Of a stretch of 64,000 nt of DNA, positions 52,763-62,700 are shown in pieces; the stretch's first letter is position 1; each line of letters starts with the position of its first letter. This DNA comes from Methylophaga sp. OBS4. GTDB lineage: Bacteria > Pseudomonadota > Gammaproteobacteria > Nitrosococcales > Methylophagaceae. The DNA lies in contig NZ_JAPDMV010000005.1 of the NCBI RefSeq assembly GCF_026319305.1, positions 1-64,000 of the forward strand, written 5' to 3'. Position numbers and translations under genes: made by a program. The notes under the pieces are model-generated. The model saw only the letters and a list, made by a program, of their open reading frames with translations. It did not search any database and had not been told where the DNA came from.

Positions 52763-53341
52763 ATGCTGATATTAGTTCTGGGTCTGATTGTTTTTCTGGG
52801 TGTGCATTCAGTACGCATTTATGCCGATAACTGGCGCACGACACGGATCACGCGCATTGGTATTTTGCCTTGGAAAGCAATATTTTCGCTGCTGTCACTG
52901 ATTGGCTTGCTGCTGATCATTTGGGGTTATGGCGAGGCACGACAGAGTACAGCTGTGTTGTGGACACCGCCACTGTGGACCCGGCACTTAGCAGCCCTGC
53001 TGATGTTGCCAGCTTTTATTTTGCTGCTTGCTACCTATCTGCCGCCATCGCGCATCAAGGCAATGGCAGGTCATCCGATGCTGCTCAGTGTGAAACTCTG
53101 GGCATTGGCACATTTGCTTGCTAACGGCAGTTTCGCGGATCTATGGCTGTTTGGTGCGTTTCTGCTCTGGGCCGTGGTGGATTTTGCCGTCAGCCGCCGG
53201 CGCGATCGGCGACTGGGTATGCGCCGCCCGGCTGGTAATTTACAGGGCGATATACAGGTCATTATCGCGGGGACGTTAGCCTGGGCCTTGTTTGCATTTT
53301 ACCTGCATGGCCCGCTGTTCGGCGTGAAACCGTTTATTTGA
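52763..53341 (+). CDS. NnrU family membrane protein
   Basis: 192 residues with about five or six helices. Typical features are GVHSVRIYADNWR near the N-terminus, WGYGEARQSTAVLWTPP, LAALLMLPAFILLLATYLPPSRIKAMAGHPML and LLANGSFADLWLFGAFLLWAVVDFAVSRRRDRR. NnrU is linked to denitrification in alpha-proteobacteria and may act in haem or NO-related processes, but its reaction is not settled. No nitrite or nitric oxide reductase genes are nearby. Confidence 0.85.
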   Translation: MLILVLGLIVFLGVHSVRIYADNWRTTRITRIGILPWKAIFSLLSLIGLLLIIWGYGEARQSTAVLWTPPLWTRHLAALLMLPAFILLLATYLPPSRIKAMAGHPMLLSVKLWALAHLLANGSFADLWLFGAFLLWAVVDFAVSRRRDRRLGMRRPAGNLQGDIQVIIAGTLAWALFAFYLHGPLFGVKPFI

Positions 53342-53400
53342 GGTGGCCTGAGCCCTGCTGTTTCCTCACAGTAAATAGTCATTTGTGATGGTATTCAGAA

Positions 53401-55413
53401 TCAGACTTTGAAGCGTTGAACAATGCTTTCCATTTCTGATGCCAGTTTTGCCAATTCATTACTGGCGAGAGCGATTTGTTCCGTACCCATGAGATTTTCA
53501 GAAGATAAATCATACACATGCGTGACATTGCGGTTGATTTCTTCAGACACCAAGCCTTGTTCCTCTGCGGCACTGGCGACATGGGTACTCATATCAGAAA
53601 TCTGGGTCATGGATTCAACGATATTGTGCATGGATTGGGTCGCTGATTCGGTGCCCTGAGAAACATTCTGTGCATTTTCTTTTTCAGCTAACATGACATC
53701 AGCTGCTTGTTTAGTGTGTTGCTGCAGGTTTTCTATCATGGCTTCAATTTGTATGGCAGAGTCCTGTGTTCGTGTGGCTAATACGCGTACTTCGTCAGCA
53801 ACAACGGCAAAGCCACGGCCATGTTCACCCGCCCGCGCTGCTTCAATAGCAGCATTTAATGCCAACAGATTAGTCTGTTCAGCCACGCCTTTAATGACCG
53901 TTAGTACCGAACCGATTTCCTGACTGCTTTGTGTCAGTTCCTGCATCGCAATGACAGCATTACCGACGCCATCGGCAAGTTTATTAATCGAACGAATGGT
54001 GTCATCAATGACTGTCTGACTGGAGAGGCTGTCATTTGTAGCATTCTTGACCTCGGCAGCCAGCATTTCGGCATTTTTTGCGATCTCTTTGACTGTACTT
54101 GACATTTCGTTCATCGCCGTGGTGATTTGTTCTGATTGGTTTTGTTGTTCAAGTGAATTTGTTTTGGCTTGACTGGTGGTTGAAGATAACTCTTCAGAAG
54201 CAGTGGCTAATAATGACGCATTATCACGTAACTGATTGACCATGCCATTCAAGTGTTTGGTCATTTTGTTGAGGGCATCAACGATTTGGCTAGATTCATC
54301 CTGTGTGCTTGATTGGACCTCAATAGTCAGATCACCATTTGCAATCTGATCGGTAGCCTGAACCAAGTTTTGAATGACATCAATGGTTGAGCGATAAAAG
54401 CCGATAAACAGATAAATTGAAATGGATAACGCAGCGATAATGATAAGAATGAGCATGATGCGTTCTGATTTCAGACGATCGATACGCTCCTGTAAAAGTG
54501 TATCCAGAACAGGAACCAGAGCATCATATAACTTGTAATTGGCGGCGATGGCTTGCGTACCGGATTCGAAGACATCTTTGGAGTTGACAGAAATAAAGTC
54601 ACTCATCAAAAATTGTTCATTGATTATATTAATAAACTTATTGAATGCCGCGATTCTATTTTCAAGAAAAGTATCTAAAACAGATTCAAGTTCTGGATTT
54701 TCATGTGATGCACGATTAAGAGCCTTATCAGCTGATTCAGAGTCACTTAGAATATTGCTGAAAAAGGTAATCAACTGTGTTTTTTCATCTTGGCTGATCT
54801 GTCGCTGAGATGCGAGACCAGAAGCTAAGCCACGCATCTGCCCCAGGTTCTCGGTTACTTTAGGAAGCCGGTAGACCAAGGCTTCGATAATAAAAGAAGT
54901 ATCAAGTGCTGGATCAAGAATCAGTCCTGAACGATTACTGATAAGCTCGAATAGATTATATATTTTTGCAATGAGAATGGTGTGTTCTTGAAATACTTTC
55001 TCCGCTGGAGAACTAAAAGAGCTTGGTTCTATTTGTACCCAACTGTTTTTAATTCCATTCCAGAGTGCATCAATGTTCAATTCAGTGCCCATTTCAGCGT
55101 TAATTGTATCGATAGCACGTATTTGAGCTGATATTTCCTTTCGGGTATTGATGATGTCAGCTTGTAAACTGGTTTTACCACTATGATAGGTGTTTACAAG
55201 CCCGCGATGCTGGGCCAGTTTTTGGTATAAAGGACGAACAGTATCTATGTACTTTAATCCTTTTTGTTCCAGGATGCTTGCGTTAATTCCTGAGTTAAGA
55301 TTGCTTGCCAAAATAACAAATGTAATGGTAAGCGGGAATAAAAAGATTGCTGCGATGACTGCCATCTTTTTTGGATAGGATAATTTACTCATAAGTGCAA
55401 TGGAGAAACGCAT
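53401..55413 (-). CDS. Methyl-accepting chemotaxis protein
   Basis: 670 residues. Order: N-terminal transmembrane helix (about 15-37), a large periplasmic helical ligand domain (about 40-305, no PAS/CACHE motif recognised), a second transmembrane helix (about 312-335), HAMP linker, and cytoplasmic signalling domain. The hairpin tip shows LALNAAIEAARAGEHGRGFAVVADEVRVLA. The start at 55413 has AAAGGA. No C-terminal NWETF-type pentapeptide for CheR binding was seen (ends VQRFKV). It lies 14 bases downstream of the GGDEF-EAL gene and is co-transcribed with it. Confidence 0.93.
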   Translation of the reverse strand: MRFSIALMSKLSYPKKMAVIAAIFLFPLTITFVILASNLNSGINASILEQKGLKYIDTVRPLYQKLAQHRGLVNTYHSGKTSLQADIINTRKEISAQIRAIDTINAEMGTELNIDALWNGIKNSWVQIEPSSFSSPAEKVFQEHTILIAKIYNLFELISNRSGLILDPALDTSFIIEALVYRLPKVTENLGQMRGLASGLASQRQISQDEKTQLITFFSNILSDSESADKALNRASHENPELESVLDTFLENRIAAFNKFINIINEQFLMSDFISVNSKDVFESGTQAIAANYKLYDALVPVLDTLLQERIDRLKSERIMLILIIIAALSISIYLFIGFYRSTIDVIQNLVQATDQIANGDLTIEVQSSTQDESSQIVDALNKMTKHLNGMVNQLRDNASLLATASEELSSTTSQAKTNSLEQQNQSEQITTAMNEMSSTVKEIAKNAEMLAAEVKNATNDSLSSQTVIDDTIRSINKLADGVGNAVIAMQELTQSSQEIGSVLTVIKGVAEQTNLLALNAAIEAARAGEHGRGFAVVADEVRVLATRTQDSAIQIEAMIENLQQHTKQAADVMLAEKENAQNVSQGTESATQSMHNIVESMTQISDMSTHVASAAEEQGLVSEEINRNVTHVYDLSSENLMGTEQIALASNELAKLASEMESIVQRFKV

Positions 55414-55427
55414 AATAAAATCCTTTA

Positions 55428-58031
55428 TTATTGAGTAAGTGTAATTATTTTGTCGTTTAATATATAACGGTCAGTGAATTCATTTGTTGGCATTGGTTTG
55501 GCATAATAATACCCTTGTGCATAGTCACAGCCGAGTTCATCAAGTATCTGCTTCTGATCTTCATTTTCTATCCCTTCAGCTAGCGTTTTCATGCCAAGAT
55601 TATGAGCGAGTTCGATTGTGGCCATAACGATAGATTGGTCAGTTTTAGATGTGGTTATATGATCAATAAAACTTTTGTCAATTTTTAGCTTATCAGCGTT
55701 GAATCTTCTTAAGTAGGCAAGTGATGAATAGCCTGTGCCAAAATCATCTATTGATACTGAAATGCCAAAAGATTTTAATTTCAAAATGTTCTGCAATGCC
55801 TTGTCAGGATCATTCATAAGACCAGTTTCAGTTATTTCCAGCTCAATATATTTTGATTCGATATTATTGTTTTCAATGCTATCTTTCATCCAGATTGAAA
55901 ATAAGGGGTTTTCCAGTGTTTGGGATGAAATATTGATAGCGATTCTGCCGCTGAATTTTGCAATAATGTTACATTCAAATAAATAATTAAGACTGTGCTC
56001 TATCACCCACTTGTCAAGTTTAAATATCAATCCTTTATTTTCAGCAAGTGTAATAAATTCAGCTGGAGAAACATTTCCCAATATATTGTCGTGCCATCTG
56101 AGTAATGCTTCAGCACCAATGAGTGTATTATCTTTAAGTGAAAACTGTGGCTGGAGGTGTATGTTGATGCCTTCAGAAGTTGATAGCGCCAGTTCAAGTC
56201 GTTGCAGTATCAATAGCTCTCTCTGAAGCTGTGATTCCATATCTTCATTATATATACAGTATGGGAGATTATTCATTTTAGCTTGATGCATTGCAATATC
56301 AGCCCTGCGCAGAATATCCTGACTGGTTTTTCCGTGTTCGGGGAAGTGTGATATGCCTATAGAAGCGCTCATTATAAATTGATATTCATCAATAAATACA
56401 GGTATGGATAATGTGTGATGTAAATCATTTACAAGCCTTGTTAGCTCAAGTCCCTCAATGAAAAGACTTATAATTACAAATTCATCACCACCGACACGCG
56501 CCACCAGAATCTGATCTTTACAGCATTCATTTAATCTATGGCTGACTGTTTTGAGTACGCTATCACCAATATTATGACCCTTGCTATCATTGATTCTTTT
56601 GAAGTTATTTAGGTCGACAAATAAAATACTAAAATTACGATTATTATTGTTTAGTAATGTTTTTAGCTGTTCGATAAATCTGTGTCGGTTAGGAAGTTCA
56701 GTCAGAGCGTCGCAATATGCCATTTTCTCTATACGTTGGTGAGCCTTTTTGAGCTCAGTGATATTATCTTTTACTGCCATGTAACCTTCAGTTTCTCCTG
56801 AGATATTTTTTATCGGAGATATCTTGACGGACTCAGTAATTAGAGTTCCATCTTTGCATCGGTTAACAAGCTCTCCTGTCCAGGTAATGCCTTGGCTCAG
56901 GTTTTTCCATAAATCTTTATACACATATTCAGGAGTTTTATTTGACTGTAGAATCTTGGGTGTCTTTCCAATAACTTCTTCCGGTATGTATCCTGTTGTC
57001 TGTGTGAATGCCTCATTAACATAAATAATTTTTGTATTCAGATCTGTAATCAAAACAGTGCTATTACTTTGATTAACAGCCAATAATAGCTTTTTGGCTT
57101 TATTTTCGACCTCCTTATTCTGTGTAAATAAGCTATGCAGGCTCTCTCGCATCTGCTCTAAATGTGTTAATAATATTCCTATTTCACCCGGTTCATTATT
57201 GTTGTTTATTGGGTTGCTCCAGTCGCCATTGCTCACTGTTTCAGCAAACCTGATAACTCTCTTGACAACTGTTCTTATATAGTTGATGGTGCTGACTGAA
57301 AATAAACTCGCTGCGATGATACATATCAATGTGGCAGTTAATAGAGTTACTAAAGTGTTTTTATAATTGTTATCAACTTGTGACAACAATTCCGCATCCT
57401 TATTGTCATTGAATTCGCGGATTCTATACAGTGATTCTACAGTTGCTGTTGCATTTTTTCTGATATCGCCCTGAATTATTTCAAACTCGCTACCTGTGAT
57501 ATATGCTTTATCTTGTCGCTGACTTGATATTAATGTTTTTAGCCATTCTTTTCGGCGTTTTTGAAATTCATTTATAAGGTTTATTTCAGCTTTAGTTTGG
57601 CTTGTTTTTATCAGGTCTTCGATAGTTTTAGTGATTTTGTTTATATTTCTGTTTATTTTGCTTATTATATTTTTATTGTTTAATAAGTCATGCGGGAGAA
57701 TTCGCTGCTGACTAGGCTGGTTTAATGATATTGCCAGGCTATAGTTTTCATTTAGTAACTGGGATATTTTTGTGATTTTTATGGCTTTATTGTTTCGTAT
57801 ATTAGACTGCTCGTAAATGCTGTTATAGAGGTTGCTCAGTCCGCTCCATGAGGTAATTGAAATTGCAGCGATTAAAATAATTACGACACAACTGTATAGC
57901 CATAACCACCTGGCAAACCCCATTCGATACTGCAAAGCCTGGCGGAATATAGATAGTATCATCGAGTTATGCCTGTTCTTCCTATTCAACTCTCCACTCC
58001 GTTCTGTCCATAAACTATTCAGGCAGCACAT
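55428..58031 (-). CDS. HAMP-PAS-GGDEF-EAL c-di-GMP turnover protein
   Basis: 867 residues. Two transmembrane helices (about 42-62 and 228-247) bracket a helical periplasmic sensor, followed by HAMP (about 248-300), PAS (about 310-430), GGDEF (about 438-598) and EAL (about 610-860). The cyclase motif is GGDEF (514-518) with no RxxD I-site before it. EAL motifs are intact: EALLRW (641-646), EITE, DDFGTGYSS, KIDKSF and AEGIE. Both cyclase and phosphodiesterase activity are therefore possible. The gene is A+T-rich with unusual codon use against its neighbours. It is first in a two-gene operon with the chemoreceptor. The start is uncertain (a Met 23 codons later is possible); no SD is seen. Confidence 0.92.
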   Translation of the reverse strand: MCCLNSLWTERSGELNRKNRHNSMILSIFRQALQYRMGFARWLWLYSCVVIILIAAISITSWSGLSNLYNSIYEQSNIRNNKAIKITKISQLLNENYSLAISLNQPSQQRILPHDLLNNKNIISKINRNINKITKTIEDLIKTSQTKAEINLINEFQKRRKEWLKTLISSQRQDKAYITGSEFEIIQGDIRKNATATVESLYRIREFNDNKDAELLSQVDNNYKNTLVTLLTATLICIIAASLFSVSTINYIRTVVKRVIRFAETVSNGDWSNPINNNNEPGEIGILLTHLEQMRESLHSLFTQNKEVENKAKKLLLAVNQSNSTVLITDLNTKIIYVNEAFTQTTGYIPEEVIGKTPKILQSNKTPEYVYKDLWKNLSQGITWTGELVNRCKDGTLITESVKISPIKNISGETEGYMAVKDNITELKKAHQRIEKMAYCDALTELPNRHRFIEQLKTLLNNNNRNFSILFVDLNNFKRINDSKGHNIGDSVLKTVSHRLNECCKDQILVARVGGDEFVIISLFIEGLELTRLVNDLHHTLSIPVFIDEYQFIMSASIGISHFPEHGKTSQDILRRADIAMHQAKMNNLPYCIYNEDMESQLQRELLILQRLELALSTSEGINIHLQPQFSLKDNTLIGAEALLRWHDNILGNVSPAEFITLAENKGLIFKLDKWVIEHSLNYLFECNIIAKFSGRIAINISSQTLENPLFSIWMKDSIENNNIESKYIELEITETGLMNDPDKALQNILKLKSFGISVSIDDFGTGYSSLAYLRRFNADKLKIDKSFIDHITTSKTDQSIVMATIELAHNLGMKTLAEGIENEDQKQILDELGCDYAQGYYYAKPMPTNEFTDRYILNDKIITLTQ

Positions 58032-58392
58032 TTTTTTGTTAATCTTTTAATTTTACTTTTAATTTACAAGTCTGAATATCCTCCAATTGAACTAAGGTTA
58101 CCGTCCGGATGAACTAGTTCTTTTAGTGCTATGCAGCGGAAAGCATTGCTTTAATTGCTGTCCATTATTTCTCAAGCTATTTCCTTTTTCTGTCACACGT
58201 CATTCTGCTGGACAAACATCAGAACACAGCAAGGAATGGATATATCGGTTTTAATCCTAAATCGAATGTTCCATGCACGCTATCGCAATGCTCAATGTCA
58301 TGCACTTTGTGCATTTCGAACTGTCCGTGTAGATGCTTTTCCGCAGCGGAATCAGTTACTATGGCTGCTGTTGCTTTCACCAGGGACGGATT
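58032..58392. other. 361-bp divergent gap upstream of comM
   Basis: Holds the promoters of the GGDEF-EAL operon and of comM. A perfect palindrome ATGCAC-TTT-GTGCAT is at 58300-58314, and TTCCGC-A-GCGGAA lies at about 58340. Either could be an operator; no RNA gene or open frame was supported. Confidence 0.4.
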
Positions 58393-59901
58393 ATGAGTAT
58401 CGCGACAGTTCACAGCCGGGCGATGACCGGCGTACAGGCGCAACCTGTAACGGTTGAAGTGCATTTGTCCAACGGGCTGCCCAGTTTATCGATTGTGGGT
58501 ATGGCCGAGACGGCAGTGAAAGAGAGTAAAGACAGGGTGCGCAGTGCTTTACTCAATTCACAGTTCAATTTTCCGCAGCAGCGGATCACCATCAATCTGG
58601 CGCCGGCCGATCTGCCAAAAGAAGGCGGGCGGTTTGATTTACCGATAGCACTGGGTATTCTGGCCGCTTCGGGGCAGATCCCACTGGCTTCGTTGCAAGA
58701 TAAAGAGTTTATCGGTGAGTTGGGATTAACCGGTGAATGCCGGCCGGTGCGAGGCGTATTGCCAACGGCTCTGGCGGCAGCCAAAGCGAAACGTGCTTTG
58801 GTGTTACCGGCAGCGAATGCCGAGGAAGCGGCATTAATTGAGCAGGCTGAGAATTATGGCGCTGTCAGCTTATTAGAAGTCTGTGCCCATTTGCATGGGC
58901 AGCAACCCTTATCCTTGTCGCAAGCAGAAGCGAAACCATTTTCAGCGAATTATCCGGATTTGATTGATGTGCGAGGTCAGGGTCATGCACGACGGGCGCT
59001 GGAAATTGCCGCAGCAGGATCGCATAGCCTGCTTTTGTCTGGGCCGCCCGGCACCGGCAAAACCATGTTGGCGAGTCGTTTGCCCGGCATTTTGACTGAA
59101 ATGAATGAGCAGGAAGCGGTGGAAACCGCAACCATACATTCGATTGCATCAAAAGGCTTTGATGTCGAGCAGTGGCAGCAACGTCCGTTCAGAACGCCGC
59201 ACCATACCGCTTCGGCCGTGGCGTTGGTGGGTGGCGGCAGTCAGCCGCGTCCCGGTGAAATCTCACTTGCGCATCATGGGGTGTTATTTCTGGATGAACT
59301 GCCCGAATTTGACCGGCGTGTGTTGGAAGTACTGCGGGAACCGATAGAATCTGGCAAGATCACCATCTCGCGCGCCGCCAATCAGGCCGAATTTCCGGCC
59401 CGGTTTCAGCTGGTGGCCGCGATGAACCCTTGTCCCTGTGGCTATCTGGGCGATGCCCGCTGCCGTTGTACCGAGGATCAGGTGCGCCGTTATCGCGGCA
59501 AAGTGTCAGGGCCGTTGATGGATCGTATTGATATGCTGGTGGAAGTGCCGGCAGTGGATAAAACACTGCTGCGTAGCCAGACGGTTGACAGCAGTGCCGA
59601 GAGTTCCGCCCAGGTTCGAAAAAGGGTGAGCAGAGCCCGGCAGCGGCAATTGGAGCGGCAGGGCAAGGCGAATAATGTGTTGGAACAAAAAGAAATAGAG
59701 GTTTATTGTCCCTTGAGTGACAGTGATTATCAGTTGGTAGAAAAGGCGATCAGCCGCCTGGGCCTGTCTGCACGGGCTTATCATCGTATCCTGAAAGTAG
59801 CGCGTACTATTGCCGATCTGGCCAGCAGTGAGCAGATTCAAACGGCTCATTTGTCGGAAGCAATCGGTTATAGAAGGCTGGATACGGTGAGAAGTAATTG
59901 A
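58393..59901 (+). CDS. comM: ComM/YifB family Mg-chelatase-like AAA+ protein
   Basis: 502 residues from the ATG at 58393 (AGGGACGGA SD). An N-terminal ChlI-like domain (SIATVHSRAMTGVQAQPVTVEVHLSNGLPS) precedes an AAA+ core with Walker A SGPPGTGKTML (about 215-225), Walker B VLFLDELPEF, and the zinc-like PCPCGYLGD...CRCTE region. ComM is a hexameric helicase that promotes branch migration during natural transformation in Vibrio and others. Its stop overlaps the TTG start of rep by four bases, which couples the two DNA-processing genes. Confidence 0.93.
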   Translation: MSIATVHSRAMTGVQAQPVTVEVHLSNGLPSLSIVGMAETAVKESKDRVRSALLNSQFNFPQQRITINLAPADLPKEGGRFDLPIALGILAASGQIPLASLQDKEFIGELGLTGECRPVRGVLPTALAAAKAKRALVLPAANAEEAALIEQAENYGAVSLLEVCAHLHGQQPLSLSQAEAKPFSANYPDLIDVRGQGHARRALEIAAAGSHSLLLSGPPGTGKTMLASRLPGILTEMNEQEAVETATIHSIASKGFDVEQWQQRPFRTPHHTASAVALVGGGSQPRPGEISLAHHGVLFLDELPEFDRRVLEVLREPIESGKITISRAANQAEFPARFQLVAAMNPCPCGYLGDARCRCTEDQVRRYRGKVSGPLMDRIDMLVEVPAVDKTLLRSQTVDSSAESSAQVRKRVSRARQRQLERQGKANNVLEQKEIEVYCPLSDSDYQLVEKAISRLGLSARAYHRILKVARTIADLASSEQIQTAHLSEAIGYRRLDTVRSN

Positions 59902-61913
59902 ATGATCTGAATCCGCAACAGCGGGAAGCTGTGCGTCATATCGATGGACCTCTGTTAGTGCTGGCCGGTGCCGGTAGTGGTAAAACACGGGTAATCACCC
60001 GCAAGATTGCTTACCTTATCGAGCAGTGCGGGATTGCCGCTAAAAATATTGCTGCGGTGACCTTTACCAATAAAGCCGCCCGTGAGATGAAAACCCGGGT
60101 CGCCGAGTTGATGAGTAGCCGGCAAAAGGCGTCAGCACGCGGTTTGATGGTGTCGACTTTCCACACACTAGGCCTCAATATTCTGCGCCGTGAATATAAA
60201 CATCTCGGCTATCGTAGCGGTTTTTCGATATTTGATCAGCATGACAGTTTGGCGGTATTGCGCGACTTGATGGGGCGTGATTTTGCCGCGGACAGTGAAC
60301 ATGCCGAGCAGGTGCAGTGGCAGATTTCGGAATGGAAAAACCAGATGATGCTGCCCGAACAAGCGCTGCAGATTGCAGAAGCAGGCACCCAGATGTCGGC
60401 GGCCAAAGTGTATCCACGTTATGTTGCGGCCTTGCAGGCGTACAACGCGGTCGATTTTGATGATCTGATTTTGAAGCCGGTATTGCTGTTTAGAAATCAT
60501 AACGATGTGTTAAAGAAATGGCAGGCACGGATTCACTATCTGCTGGTGGATGAATATCAGGACACCAATGGCTGCCAGTACGAACTGGTCAAACAACTGG
60601 TCGGCATCCGCGAAGCTTTGACTGTAGTGGGGGATGATGATCAGTCGGTGTATTCATGGCGCGGTGCGCGGCCGGAGAATCTGGCACAACTGCAGCAGGA
60701 TTACCCGCGGCTGAAACTGATCAAACTGGAGCAGAATTACCGCTCAATGGGACGTATTTTGCGGGTGGCCAATACGCTTATCAGCAACAATCCCCACGTA
60801 TTCGAAAAACGTCTGTGGAGTGCGATGGGGGAAGGCGATCCCATCCGCGTTATTGGTTGTCGCGATGATGATCATGAGTCGGATAAAATCGTTTCCGAGC
60901 TGCTGTATCACAAGCTCAAACATCAGGCGAGTTTCAAGGATTATGCGATTTTATATCGCAGCAATCACCAGTCGCGACCGATTGAACGGGTCTTACGCGA
61001 ACATAATGTGCCTTATTTTCTCACCGGCGGCACTTCGTTTTTCTCGCGGGTCGAGGTCAAAGACATCATGGCCTACCTGCGCCTGCTGGCCAATCAGGAC
61101 GACGATAATGCCTTTCTGCGCGTGATTAACACGCCCAGACGCGGTATCGGCGCCAGTACGTTACAGACAGTGGGTAATTATGCGGCAGAGCGTAAAACCA
61201 GCATGTTCGGTGCCTGCTTTGAAATGGGCTTGGGCGAACAACTCTCAGCCAAAGCGATGGCGAAGCTGGAGCATTTTGCCAACTGGCTGGTGGATATTGC
61301 TGACCGCGCCAAACGCGGCAATTTGATGGATGCGATTCGCGATATGGTGGAAGAAATCGAATACCGCGGCTGGCTGGAAGAAGTCTGCGGTGATCCGAAC
61401 CAGGCACAGCGGCGCATGGAAAATGTCGAAGAATTGTTGAGCTGGATCGACCGCATTATTGAGCAGGACACTGAAGAAAAAAGTATCGGTGATATTGCCG
61501 CCAGGCTGACTTTGATGGATATTCTGGATCGGCAGGAAGATGAGAACCAGGCCGATGCGGTGCATCTGATGACCTTACATGCGGCAAAAGGTCTCGAGTT
61601 TCCTCATGTGTTTATGATCGGCATGGAAGAGGAGATTCTGCCGCACCGCACCAGTATCGAGGAAGGCACGATTGAAGAAGAACGGCGCCTGACTTATGTA
61701 GGTATCACTCGTGCCCAGCGCAGCCTGGTGATGACCATGGCTAACAGTCGCAAGCGTTATGGTGAAAAAATGGAATGCGAGGAGAGCCGTTTTCTGCGTG
61801 AGTTGCCGCCAGAGGATTTAATCTGGATGTCTGAGAAAGCCCAGGCCGATCCGGAAGAAAGAAAAGAACGCGGCAAGGCGCATTTGTCCAATATTCGGGC
61901 CATGCTTAAGTAA
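59898..61913 (+). CDS. rep: ATP-dependent DNA helicase Rep (SF1A)
   Basis: 671 residues, initiated at TTG (59898) that overlaps comM as TTGA. The N-terminus LNPQQREAV matches E. coli Rep MRLNPGQQQAV, so a later start is not possible and an ATG in this frame is absent. Motifs are VLAGAGSGKTRVI (Walker A), LVDEYQDTN (motif II), VGDDDQSVYSWRGARP (III), and LMTLHAAKGLEFPHVFMIGMEEEILPHR and YVGITRAQ (V and VI). It is a 3'-5' helicase that helps forks pass proteins. The C-terminal tail is short. Confidence 0.96.
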   Translation: MNDLNPQQREAVRHIDGPLLVLAGAGSGKTRVITRKIAYLIEQCGIAAKNIAAVTFTNKAAREMKTRVAELMSSRQKASARGLMVSTFHTLGLNILRREYKHLGYRSGFSIFDQHDSLAVLRDLMGRDFAADSEHAEQVQWQISEWKNQMMLPEQALQIAEAGTQMSAAKVYPRYVAALQAYNAVDFDDLILKPVLLFRNHNDVLKKWQARIHYLLVDEYQDTNGCQYELVKQLVGIREALTVVGDDDQSVYSWRGARPENLAQLQQDYPRLKLIKLEQNYRSMGRILRVANTLISNNPHVFEKRLWSAMGEGDPIRVIGCRDDDHESDKIVSELLYHKLKHQASFKDYAILYRSNHQSRPIERVLREHNVPYFLTGGTSFFSRVEVKDIMAYLRLLANQDDDNAFLRVINTPRRGIGASTLQTVGNYAAERKTSMFGACFEMGLGEQLSAKAMAKLEHFANWLVDIADRAKRGNLMDAIRDMVEEIEYRGWLEEVCGDPNQAQRRMENVEELLSWIDRIIEQDTEEKSIGDIAARLTLMDILDRQEDENQADAVHLMTLHAAKGLEFPHVFMIGMEEEILPHRTSIEEGTIEEERRLTYVGITRAQRSLVMTMANSRKRYGEKMECEESRFLRELPPEDLIWMSEKAQADPEERKERGKAHLSNIRAMLK

Positions 61914-62039
61914 TGAACGCGGCATTTGCCTGTTCAGCCCGGCATTTCACACAACTCTCCATCTGTTCACTACAGTACAATCATCAATCATTGTGAATCG
62001 GGCTCTGCGAACGTAGAACCATTTGAACGAGGACAACTC

Positions 62040-62555
62040 ATGAAAAAGCTTTTCTCTCTGCTTATGCTGGCTTTGCCGGCTGTGGCAAGTTCGCATGCCG
62101 TGTTTGAACAACCCCAGGTGACCAGTGGCAGTTATTACAAAGCGACGCTCGGTATTAGTCATGGCTGCGAGGGGGCGGCGACCACCAAAGTCTCTATTGA
62201 AATCCCGGAAGGTATTGAACACGCAAGACCGATGCCAAAAACAGGCTGGAAGATTGCTATCACCAGACAAGCGCTTAAAACACCTTATGAATCACACGGC
62301 CAAACAGTGACAGAAGACGTCAGCACTATCACTTGGTATGGCGGTGAGTTAGCCGACGATTATTTTGACGAGTTCGTGTTCAAGGCCAAGGTCAGCGCCG
62401 ATCCACAAACATTATATTTGCCGGTCAGACAGACCTGTATTACCGGTGAAAACTATTGGCATGAGATCCCACAGGGCGACAAGAAATGGCACGAGTACGA
62501 TGAGCCGGCACCGTTTCTGGAGGTGATTGCGCCGGAGACTTCACACCACCACTAA
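62040..62555 (+). CDS. YcnI/DUF1775 copper-type periplasmic protein
   Basis: 171 residues from the ATG at 62040 (GAGGA SD); an upstream frame from 61926 is untranslated leader. Signal peptide 1-18 (LLMLALPAVASS), then HAVFEQP. If cleavage falls before His the mature protein starts with His, which in YcnI-like proteins can bind copper. Conserved features are SHGCEGAATTKVSIEIPEG, PKTGWKIAI, TWYGGELADDYFDEFVFKA and RQTCITGENYW (two Cys likely bridged). It ends in a His run (SHHH). Probably a periplasmic copper-handling protein; context with the TonB receptor supports metal uptake. Confidence 0.82.
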   Translation: MKKLFSLLMLALPAVASSHAVFEQPQVTSGSYYKATLGISHGCEGAATTKVSIEIPEGIEHARPMPKTGWKIAITRQALKTPYESHGQTVTEDVSTITWYGGELADDYFDEFVFKAKVSADPQTLYLPVRQTCITGENYWHEIPQGDKKWHEYDEPAPFLEVIAPETSHHH

Positions 62556-62586
62556 TCGTCAATATTAGCCCATGCTTAAATGTGTT

Positions 62587-62625
62587 GGGTGATTTCACAA
62601 GGTTTGTGTGAAATCACCCATTTTT
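62587..62625 (+). terminator. Terminator after the YcnI-like gene
   Basis: GGGTGATTTCACA (62587-62599) pairs perfectly with TGTGAAATCACCC (62607-62619) around a 7-base loop, followed by ATTTTT. It implies that the TonB receptor has its own promoter or is expressed by read-through. Confidence 0.88.
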
Positions 62626-62700
62626 CTGTGATCATCCCGATATAAACTTTTGCCGTTTCCCTGTTTCATGCAGGATTTTGTCTTGTTAACGGAAGTTTAG

